From Pseudomonas sp. (GTDB taxonomy: Bacteria > Pseudomonadota > Gammaproteobacteria > Pseudomonadales > Pseudomonadaceae), in NCBI GenBank assembly GCA_029239415.1, contig JAQZAY010000200.1, positions 1 to 6,962 of the forward strand: DNA of 6,962 nt, read 5' to 3'. Each line of letters begins with the position of its first letter. Within the stretch, counting starts at the first letter, position 1. Positions 1 to 4,466 of this stretch are shown here, in pieces. The notes below the pieces were generated by a model that saw only the letters and a program-made list of their open reading frames with translations, ran no database searches and was not told the origin of the DNA. The position numbers and the translations under genes are program-made.

Positions 1-1
1 C

Positions 2-589
2 ATCGGCGGCGAAGAGCTGCACAACAATCACCACACCTATCCCAACTCGGCCAAGCTCTCGGTCAAGCGCTGGGAGTTCGACATGGGCTGGGCGTGGATA
101 CGCCTGTTCAGCCTGTTGCGCCTGGCCAAGGTGCAGCGCATCGCGCCCATCGCCCACCGGGTCGAAGGCAAGGGCAGCCTGGACATGGACACCGCCATGG
201 CGATCCTCAACAACCGCTTCCAGATCATGGCCCAGTACCGCAACCTGGTGATCGGGCCCCTGGTCAAGCAGGAGCTGGCGCGGGTCGACGACTCGGTAAG
301 GCATCAGTTCCGTCGTGCCAAGCGGCTGTTGTCGCGCGAGACCAGCCTGCTCGAAGACCGTCATCACGTGCGTATCGAATCGATGCTCGCCCACAGCCAG
401 GCACTCAAGACCATCTACGAGAAGCGCCTGGCACTGCAGCAGATCTGGGTGCGCACCAGCGCCAACGGCCACGACCTGCTGGCCGCCATGAAGGACTGGA
501 TACACGAGGCCGAGGCCAGCGGCATCCAGTCGCTGCGCGACTTTGCCGGGCAGCTCAAGACTTATTCGCTGCGCCCTGCAAGCGCCTGA
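2..589 (+). CDS. desA: Membrane acyl-lipid (fatty acid) desaturase, C-terminal part
   Basis: This is the last 195 codons of a gene that begins before the window. The reading frame is open from base 2 and shows GGEELHNNHH near its start. HNNHH (bases 20-34) is the third histidine box of membrane-bound desaturases, which with two earlier boxes holds the di-iron centre. It is followed by the typical HTYPNSAKLS and KRWEFDMGW segments. In Pseudomonas, DesA is an oxygen-dependent desaturase of the inner membrane that introduces a cis double bond into acyl chains of existing phospholipids, adjusting membrane fluidity. The first two histidine boxes and the membrane helices lie outside the window. The C-terminal third is charged and predicted cytoplasmic. 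The match to this family is strong from the motif and its surroundings; the exact regiospecificity is inferred from related proteins, not seen here. Confidence 0.88.
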   Translation: MGGEELHNNHHTYPNSAKLSVKRWEFDMGWAWIRLFSLLRLAKVQRIAPIAHRVEGKGSLDMDTAMAILNNRFQIMAQYRNLVIGPLVKQELARVDDSVRHQFRRAKRLLSRETSLLEDRHHVRIESMLAHSQALKTIYEKRLALQQIWVRTSANGHDLLAAMKDWIHEAEASGIQSLRDFAGQLKTYSLRPASA

Positions 590-609
590 CGCCGTTGATC
601 GACAGGCTT

Positions 610-628
610 GGCGACAGGCCATGTCGCC
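610..628 (+). terminator. Stem-loop after desA, possible weak terminator
   Basis: GGCGACA (610-616) and TGTCGCC (622-628) form a perfect 7-bp stem with a 5-base loop, 20 bases after the desA stop codon. No U-run follows (the next bases are TGGAACTTTAG), so it is not a standard intrinsic terminator. It may protect the 3' end of the desA mRNA. Confidence 0.35.
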
Positions 629-664
629 TGGAACTTTAGGCTAGGGTATTTATCAAACGCGCTA

Positions 665-683
665 TCGCCCGCGTGGCGGGCGA
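665..683 (+). promoter_or_regulatory. GC-rich hairpin upstream of the diguanylate cyclase
   Basis: TCGCCCGC (665-672) and GCGGGCGA (676-683) are exact reverse complements separated by GTG, giving an 8-bp GC-rich stem. It lies about 35 bases before the cyclase start, so it may fold in the 5' leader or stop weak readthrough from desA. It has no T-run after it. Its function is not known. Confidence 0.4.
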
Positions 684-718
684 ATCGCGCCGCACGCTCC
701 CTCGCCGAGAGAAATACC

Positions 719-1714
719 GTGCACATGGTCAAGATCGATGCTCCCTCGTATTCCGGCGCCCAGCCGCCTGAAGCCGCGCAGACCCTGCTCGCGCTGCTGC
801 ATGCCCAAGGCGAAGTGGCCCGCCTGACCGAACGCGAACGGCTGTACAGCTCGTTGCTCGACAGCGTCAATGCCGTACTCTGGGCGTTCGACTGGGAAAG
901 CCGCCAGGTGCTCTATGTCAGCCCCGCGTACGAGCGCATCTTCGGCCGCCCGGCCAGCCTGGTGCTGGCCGACTTCAACGAGTGGCGCGACAGCATCTAT
1001 CCCGACGACCTCGACTACGCCGAGCACAGCATGGCCCAGGTGCTGGTCAACGGTGCCGTGGAAGACCGCGAGTACCGCATCATCACGGGCGACGGCCAGG
1101 TGCGCTGGCTCAGCGACAAGTGTTTCATCAACCAGCAGAACGAACCCGGGCAGCGGGTGATCATCGTCGGCATCGCCGAGGACATCACCGAGAAGAAGCA
1201 GCTCGAAGGCGAACTGCAACGCCTGGCCACCACCGACGTGCTGACCCAGAGCAGCAACCGCCGGCACTTCTTCGACTGCGCCCGCCAGGCGTTCGACAAG
1301 GCGCGTGAAGAGGGCGAGCCCTTGGCATTCCTGTTGCTGGATATCGATGATTTCAAGCAGATCAACGACAGCTACGGGCACCAGGAAGGCGACCAGGTGC
1401 TGCAGCGGATCGCCGACAGTGGCAAGGCCGTGTTGCGCCGGGGTGATCTGTTCGGTCGGATTGGCGGAGAGGAATTTGCCGCCGTGTTCCCGGGCTGCAC
1501 CGCCCAGGTGGCCGAGCAGATCGCCGAGCGGCTGCAGCGCGAGATCCAGCGCTTGAGCTTCAGCCATGGGCAACAGGTGTATGGCGTCACGGTAAGCCAG
1601 GGGTTGACCGGGCTGGGGGACGAGGATGCAAGCCTCGATGTCCTCTTTGCCCGGGCAGATGCCGCGATGTACCAGGCCAAGCGGCAGGGGAAGAACCAGA
1701 TCGTTCGGGGATGA
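719..1714 (+). CDS. PAS-GGDEF diguanylate cyclase
   Basis: The 331-residue product makes the second messenger cyclic di-GMP from two GTP. A PAS fold of the PAS_3 type covers roughly residues 44-155 (SPAYERIFGRP, IYPDDL, then a PAC-like end GIAEDITEKKQ). A short linker helix leads into a GGDEF domain (about 165-328). The active-site signature is GGEEF (249-253), a catalytically competent variant; the metal-binding Asp is D208 in LLLDIDDFK, and an intact inhibitory RxxD site (R240-D243) sits five residues before GGEEF, so product feedback is expected. The usual LTGLxNRR motif reads LTQSSNRR (175-182), slightly degenerate. No membrane segment or signal peptide is visible, so it should be cytosolic with the PAS domain sensing an unknown signal. 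I chose GTG 719 because GAGAGAAA at 707-714 is well spaced; ATG 725 is the alternative. An upstream in-frame ATG at 608 lies in noncoding-looking DNA. Confidence 0.88.
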   Translation: MHMVKIDAPSYSGAQPPEAAQTLLALLHAQGEVARLTERERLYSSLLDSVNAVLWAFDWESRQVLYVSPAYERIFGRPASLVLADFNEWRDSIYPDDLDYAEHSMAQVLVNGAVEDREYRIITGDGQVRWLSDKCFINQQNEPGQRVIIVGIAEDITEKKQLEGELQRLATTDVLTQSSNRRHFFDCARQAFDKAREEGEPLAFLLLDIDDFKQINDSYGHQEGDQVLQRIADSGKAVLRRGDLFGRIGGEEFAAVFPGCTAQVAEQIAERLQREIQRLSFSHGQQVYGVTVSQGLTGLGDEDASLDVLFARADAAMYQAKRQGKNQIVRG

Positions 1715-1733
1715 GGTTGGCCGGGCTGGCCTC
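1713..1733 (+). terminator. Stem-loop overlapping the cyclase stop codon, weak
   Basis: GAGGTTGG (1713-1720) can pair with the 3' arm ending at 1733, using three G-U pairs around a small GC loop. The downstream bases CTTAGC hold no real U-run. It could be a weak 3' end signal for the cyclase mRNA, or chance. Confidence 0.25.
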
Positions 1734-1753
1734 TTAGCATCAAGACAATCCAT

Positions 1754-1933
1754 CGCTGATCGCCTTCGGATATTTCCCACAGCGCTTTGGGAGACGTGAG
1801 CATTGCCAGGGAAATGCCTCAGGCTTAACGTCGCAGAACCATGGCAGCCGGACGCGAGCAGACTTCGGTCTGGCCGTGATTTCGTGGGCACGGTCTTCTC
1901 ACCTCGCGTCTGGCTGCCACCATTTGGTGAGAG
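1754..1933 (+). repeat. Structured intergenic element, copy A (orphan)
   Basis: This is the first of two diverged copies of an element with no convincing ORF. Its 5' part (1754-1834) aligns without gaps to 2205-2285, about three quarters identical by hand count. Its core (1843-1918) aligns without gaps to 2352-2427, with 12 differences in 76 bases. The core folds as a three-way junction: closing helix 1843-1858 with 1903-1918 (16 pairs, one G-U), hairpin 1859-1872 (CAGAC-TTCG-GTCTG), and hairpin 1874-1893 (CCGTG/CACGG with a 10-base loop). TCTCAC at 1897-1902 can also pair with GTGAGA at 1927-1932. The UUCG loop and the G-U pair favour a + strand transcript. No gene follows this copy; a REP pair does. 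It may be a non-coding RNA, a duplicated leader, or what remains of a deleted gene cassette. Confidence 0.7.
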
Positions 1934-2002
1934 CAACTGTCTCGATAAGACCTGGCAAGTCAGCTCTACAGGCATAGCAGTGCTATCAGGCCTGCGTCGG
2001 AC

Positions 2003-2084
2003 CTGCGGGAGCGGCTTTAGCCGCGAAGAGGTCGACGCGGTGCCTGGCACCGGCTGCGCCGGTGTTCGCGGCTGAATCTCCCAC
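2003..2084. repeat. REP pair (inverted REPs, REPIN/BIME-like)
   Basis: Two Pseudomonas-type REP units face each other. The left unit (about 2003-2034) reads CGGGAGCGGCTTTAGCCGCG followed by AAGAGGTCG, and contains the hairpin GCGGCT/AGCCGC (2011-2024). The right unit (about 2059-2084) is in inverse orientation: TTCGCGGCT (2065-2073) is the exact reverse complement of AGCCGCGAA (2019-2027), and the unit ends CTCCCAC. Between them CACCGGC (2048-2054) and GCCGGTG (2058-2064) form a strong 7-bp hairpin. The motif, a GGGAGCGG start followed by a GCGAAGAGG end, is the usual one of P. putida-group REPs. Such units are spread by RAYT transposases, and none is encoded here. It lies between the two copies of the structured element. 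Confidence 0.8.
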
Positions 2085-2204
2085 GAATTTCCAGCACCAC
2101 ACCAGATGAGCACGGTTCCATTCAAAACCGCTGCAACTCCTCCTGACCGCACCCAATACCCTGATGCTGTAAGACAAATCTGAATCTCAAGCCAAAAGCT
2201 TTAG
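2085..2204. other. Gene-less spacer, nothing recognised
   Basis: Between the REP pair and copy B there is no convincing ORF, repeat or RNA gene. The DNA is richer in A and T than the flanking genes (for example 2161-2204), so the promoter for the leader and the DUF6124-DUF3077 pair probably lies here, but I cannot pick out a clear -35/-10 pair. CAAGCCAA (2189-2196) resembles CAAGACAA (1741-1748) at a similar place before copy A, so the similarity may extend a little into this spacer. Confidence 0.4.
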
Positions 2205-2444
2205 CGCTGATTGCGTTCGGAAGTATCCTACAGCCGCTTCGGAAGCTTCCGTCTTGGCAGGGAAATACCACAGGGTTAACGTCGCCGGGTCGCCAAATTT
2301 GGCGATCGGGTGTGAGAAGCCCAGTGTATTCCAGAAAAAGCTTCCATTTATGGCAGCCGCGTGCGAGCAGACTTCGGTCTGGCCGTGATGCTCTGGACAC
2401 GGTCTTCTCACCTCGCACTCGGCTGCCACCCTATCTGTGAGAAG
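2205..2444 (+). ncRNA. Structured leader element, copy B, upstream of DUF6124-DUF3077
   Basis: This second copy ends 43 bases before the DUF6124 start codon, so it probably forms the 5' leader of that mRNA. The core (2352-2427) folds like copy A: closing helix 2352-2367 with 2412-2427 (15 of 16 pairs, one C-U mismatch at 2360/2419), cUUCGg hairpin 2368-2381, and hairpin 2383-2402 with a 10-base loop. Relative to copy A, pair 1852-1909 (A-T) becomes 2361-2418 (G-C) and pair 1853-1908 (C-G) becomes 2362-2417 (T-A), both keeping the helix. CTTCTCAC (2404-2411) is exactly complementary to GTGAGAAG downstream (2437-2444) and also to a second GTGAGAAG upstream (2312-2319), so mutually exclusive pairings are possible. 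The stretch 2286-2351 is much longer than its 8-base equivalent in copy A. I do not recognise a named RNA family; the element could instead act as DNA. Confidence 0.6.
2290..2305. promoter_or_regulatory. Perfect 16-bp palindrome TCGCCAAATTTGGCGA
   Basis: The sequence is its own exact reverse complement, with an AT-rich centre and GC-rich ends, as in many dimeric repressor operators. It lies in the part of copy B that is absent from copy A, about 190 bases before the DUF6124 start. As RNA it would form a short hairpin. No regulator can be assigned. Confidence 0.45.
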
Positions 2445-2457
2445 GTTGGGGTGTGTT

Positions 2458-2481
2458 GCTCCCACAAGACATATTCGGAGC
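2458..2481 (+). promoter_or_regulatory. Hairpin that can mask the DUF6124 ribosome binding site
   Basis: GGAG (2477-2480) is the ribosome binding site, 7 bases before the ATG at 2488. GCTCC (2458-2462) is exactly complementary to GGAGC (2477-2481), with a 14-base loop. The stem is only 5 bp, so it would be marginal on its own. Its position just after the structured element suggests it could couple RNA folding to translation. Confidence 0.35.
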
Positions 2482-2487
2482 TTCATC

Positions 2488-2733
2488 ATGAAAAAGATCG
2501 TCCCTGATCCACCCGCCAAACTCATCACCACCCCCTACTTCTCCATCCACTCCGAAATGATCCCCCCGGACGCCCTGGCCCACGCCAGCGAACTGTTGCG
2601 CGGCGCCGAAGACACCCTCGACCAGCTCCGCCGAGACCACGGGGCCGAACCCCGCTTGAACATGCTGGCCAACGTGATGCACTCGACCGAGATGGCCCGG
2701 GCGCTCGTCGAGCATGCCCTGCGCAAGATCTAA
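2488..2733 (+). CDS. DUF6124 family small protein
   Basis: An 81-residue, soluble, largely helical protein with no signal peptide, membrane segment or cysteine. After a short basic, proline-containing start (MKKIVPDPP) it shows YFSIHSEMIPPDALAHASELL, then a charged stretch, then a helical end MHSTEMARALVEHALRKI. The layout, a beta-like F-x-I strand, a P-x-D-A helix and a second helix ending in an MA-x-ALV pattern, fits the Pseudomonas DUF6124 family, whose function is unknown to me. I set the start at ATG 2488 because GGAG lies 7 bases upstream and the family usually begins with a lysine- and proline-rich stretch; the longer frame from 2437 would read through the structured leader. It is the first gene of an apparent two-gene operon, 15 bases before the DUF3077 gene. 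Family assignment is from memory of sequence style. Confidence 0.75.
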   Translation: MKKIVPDPPAKLITTPYFSIHSEMIPPDALAHASELLRGAEDTLDQLRRDHGAEPRLNMLANVMHSTEMARALVEHALRKI

Positions 2734-2748
2734 GCGAGGAGTGATGGA

Positions 2749-3000
2749 ATGAACAACGTTGCAATCGCCCACACGACCGCAGGCAAGGAAACCTTCCTGG
2801 AGCTGTTCCGCATCCAGCCCGGCATCCCGTTCGATCGAGCCTTCGACGAACTGTCGATGCTGCTCGGCTGCATCCGGCACCTGACCTTCGAAGCCGAGAT
2901 GGAAAAAGACCGCATCGCCCTCAGCGCGGCCCACTACCTCAGCGCGTTCGCCAAGGCGCTCATCAACGACATGGAGCTGGCCCGGCAGCGCAATCGCTGA
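2749..3000 (+). CDS. DUF3077 family small protein
   Basis: An 83-residue soluble protein. It reads ELFRIQPGIPFDRAFDELSMLLGC (split here as ELFRIQPGIP and FDRAFDELSMLLGC, residues 18-41), a charged helix, then AAHYLSAFAKALINDMELAR at the end. The F-x-I-x-PGIP start, the helix ending in LL-G-C and the HYLSAxAKAL helix are typical of DUF3077, a family I know from Pseudomonas and whose role is not established. It starts 15 bases after the DUF6124 stop codon with its own GAGGAG (2736-2741) seven bases before ATG 2749, and a strong terminator follows, so the two genes are probably one transcript. Its layout parallels the DUF6124 product upstream, suggesting distant common ancestry. No catalytic residues, DNA-binding motif or toxin-like feature is apparent, so no function is proposed. 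Confidence 0.8.
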   Translation: MNNVAIAHTTAGKETFLELFRIQPGIPFDRAFDELSMLLGCIRHLTFEAEMEKDRIALSAAHYLSAFAKALINDMELARQRNR

Positions 3001-3027
3001 GCCGCGAGATGAAATATCTCAGAAAGC

Positions 3028-3056
3028 AAAAAACCGAGCCTAGGCTCGGTTTTTTT
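3028..3056. terminator. Bidirectional intrinsic terminator
   Basis: CCGAGCCTAGGCTCGG (3034-3049) is a perfect palindrome flanked by six A (3028-3033) and seven T (3050-3056). It is a strong intrinsic terminator for DUF3077 on the + strand. Read on the - strand it also ends in a U-run, so it can serve the HDOD gene whose stop is at 3130. Confidence 0.92.
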
Positions 3057-3070
3057 GGAAACCTTAGGTG

Positions 3071-3128
3071 AAATCCTATCCTTAGCTGCACAGCTAATAA
3101 CCGCTCTGGAGCTAATGATAGGTTATTT
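3071..3128. repeat. AT-rich inverted repeat between convergent genes
   Basis: CCTATCCTTAGCT (3075-3087) pairs with AGCTAATGATAGG (3110-3122), 12 of 13 positions, and AAAT (3071-3074) with ATTT (3125-3128) extends it past a 2-base bulge. Alternative smaller hairpins exist inside: TTAGCTG/CAGCTAA (3082-3097) and AATAACC/GGTTATT (3096-3127). It starts right after the HDOD stop codon on the - strand and fills nearly the whole gap to the terminator. No T-run or known repeat family was seen. Confidence 0.5.
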
Positions 3129-3129
3129 G

Positions 3130-4332
3130 CTAACCAACCAACCGTCCCAACTCCCCCGCCCCAATCTTCAACAACCGCGCCGTCTTCCCTTCCGCCAGCC
3201 TCTCCACCCCTACCCCCTGCGGCAACCGCGCCAGCTGCCCGGCCAGGTTCATGGCCAGGATCTCCCGCGAATACACGCCCCCGCCCAATTGATAGATCGA
3301 CGCGATCAATTCGCGCAGGGCCAGCGGCAACCGCCAGCGGGTGCGCAACGCCGAGCCGAACGCCGCGGCAAAGGCCTCAAGCGATTTTTCGATATCCCGC
3401 TCGTCCAGCTCGCCTCCCGCCAATCGCCATTCCTGCAAGCAGCGCAATACCGCCAGGTCTCCCAGGCAGTGCAGCAAGCCCGCGCAATAGCAGCGTTCCT
3501 GCTCGAGCCCGAACTGGCGCGCCAGGCTGCTGGCGAACTCGGCGGTGTGCAGCGACAGCTTCCAGTAGTGCTCGGCATGCCGGGCCAGCTCCGGGTCGCT
3601 GAGCCGGGCGCTGCGCTTGAGGGTCAGGCCGAGGATGAGGTTCATGCTCTGGAGCGTGCCGAGCCTGTTCAGCGCCTGCAGCAGGCCCGTCACCGAAGCT
3701 TCGCGGTGCAGGGCGGCGCTGTTGGCCGCGGCGATCAGCACGGCGGTGATCTGCGGATCATCGCGCACCTCGGCCTCAAGCACCCTGAGGTCCAGCCCCT
3801 GGGGATTGAGCGCACGCTTGAGCGCCGCCTGCACATCGGCAAACAGCGGCCCGCCGTCGGCAGTGGCGCGTTTGTGCTCGAGAAAACGCGCCAGTGTGAT
3901 CCCGGGCTGCAACGGCGGCACGGGGCAGGCGATCTGCTCGCCAACCTGCAGCAGCAGGGTTTCCAGGCGCTGGCGCAGGGCGTCCATGTTTAACGGCTTG
4001 GTCAGGTAGGCAGTAGGCGCAAGGGGCAGCGCCTCGCGCACGCTGGTGTTGTCGCTGCGGCTGCTCATGAGGATGAACGGCAAGGCCGGCTGGCGCCCCT
4101 TGGCGCGCACGCTGCGCAGCAGGTCGAGGCCGTCGATGCCGGGCAGCTCGCGGGAGGCGATGATCAGGTCGGGCAAGCTGGCCAGGGCAGCCAGGGCCTG
4201 GGAGCCATCGGCGCAGACCTGCAGGCGGGCATCGCAGCGCACGCTGAGCAGCATCTGGCTCAGCATGTCGCGCACCCAGGGGTCACCCTCGGCTATCAGT
4301 ACGCAAGGGGGAACGGGGTCTGCAGCGCTCAT
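3130..4332 (-). CDS. Response-regulator-like (pseudo-receiver) HDOD protein
   Basis: A 400-residue cytosolic signalling protein. Residues about 9-126 form a receiver-like fold (VLIAEGDPWVRDML at the start, LPGIDGLDLL after strand 3, ILMSSR, YLTKP with K112). The residue aligned with the phosphorylated Asp is Ser60 (IIASRELPG), and the acidic pair is E15-G16 rather than DD, so ordinary phosphorylation is unlikely. Residues about 144-350 are an HDOD domain (HYWKLSLHTAEFASSLAR, LLHCLGDLAVL), a non-hydrolytic relative of HD phosphohydrolases often found in bacterial signalling proteins. A C-terminal helical tail follows. I chose ATG 4332: GGAGA lies 7 bases upstream, while an upstream in-frame TTG at 4350 has no good site. 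It is monocistronic, between its terminator at 3028-3056 and the gabT terminator at 4426-4453. A link to c-di-GMP signalling is only suggested by the PAS-GGDEF gene nearby. Confidence 0.85.
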   Translation of the reverse strand: MSAADPVPPCVLIAEGDPWVRDMLSQMLLSVRCDARLQVCADGSQALAALASLPDLIIASRELPGIDGLDLLRSVRAKGRQPALPFILMSSRSDNTSVREALPLAPTAYLTKPLNMDALRQRLETLLLQVGEQIACPVPPLQPGITLARFLEHKRATADGGPLFADVQAALKRALNPQGLDLRVLEAEVRDDPQITAVLIAAANSAALHREASVTGLLQALNRLGTLQSMNLILGLTLKRSARLSDPELARHAEHYWKLSLHTAEFASSLARQFGLEQERCYCAGLLHCLGDLAVLRCLQEWRLAGGELDERDIEKSLEAFAAAFGSALRTRWRLPLALRELIASIYQLGGGVYSREILAMNLAGQLARLPQGVGVERLAEGKTARLLKIGAGELGRLVG

Positions 4333-4358
4333 GGGTCGATCTCCAGGCAAGCCTCAAC

Positions 4359-4374
4359 GTGCACTCCTGTGCAC
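4359..4374. promoter_or_regulatory. GTGCAC-N4-GTGCAC dyad upstream of the HDOD gene
   Basis: Two GTGCAC hexamers, each a palindrome, are separated by TCCT, giving a 16-base dyad that ends 27 bases before the HDOD start codon. It could be an operator, or a leader hairpin in the - strand mRNA with AGGA in its loop. No regulator can be named. Confidence 0.4.
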
Positions 4375-4425
4375 TTCCAGGTAAATCCTGCGCCAACATT
4401 AGCGTTCCGCGCTTTGCTTGGGCAC

Positions 4426-4453
4426 AAAAAAACCCGCCGAAGCGGGTTTTTTT
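4426..4453. terminator. Intrinsic terminator after gabT
   Basis: CCCGC (4433-4437) and GCGGG (4442-4446) form a stem with loop CGAA, flanked by seven A (4426-4432) and seven T (4447-4453). On the - strand it begins 13 bases after the gabT stop codon and ends in a U-run. It also insulates the HDOD gene's promoter from gabT transcription. Confidence 0.92.
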
Positions 4454-4466
4454 AACGCGTTACAGC

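Noticed and set aside
1803..2075. Possible 90-residue + strand protein across copy A and the REP pair
   Set aside because: It reads through the conserved RNA-like core and a REP unit. Its frame depends on repeat sequence, and the differences between copies A and B follow base pairing, not codons.
662..2152. 496-codon - strand open frame
   Set aside because: It lies antisense to the PAS-GGDEF gene and runs on into the repeat region; the + strand product has clear domain motifs.
1754..2444. CRISPR array or insertion sequence
   Set aside because: There are only two diverged copies with no regular spacers, no transposase gene, no terminal inverted repeats around the whole unit and no target duplication.
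2187..2531. - strand open frames over copy B
   Set aside because: They overlap the leader element and the DUF6124 start, show no family resemblance, and are explained by the repeat.
3130..4350. Longer start for the HDOD protein at TTG 4350
   Set aside because: The ribosome binding site GGAGA lies inside this extension and is correctly spaced for ATG 4332.
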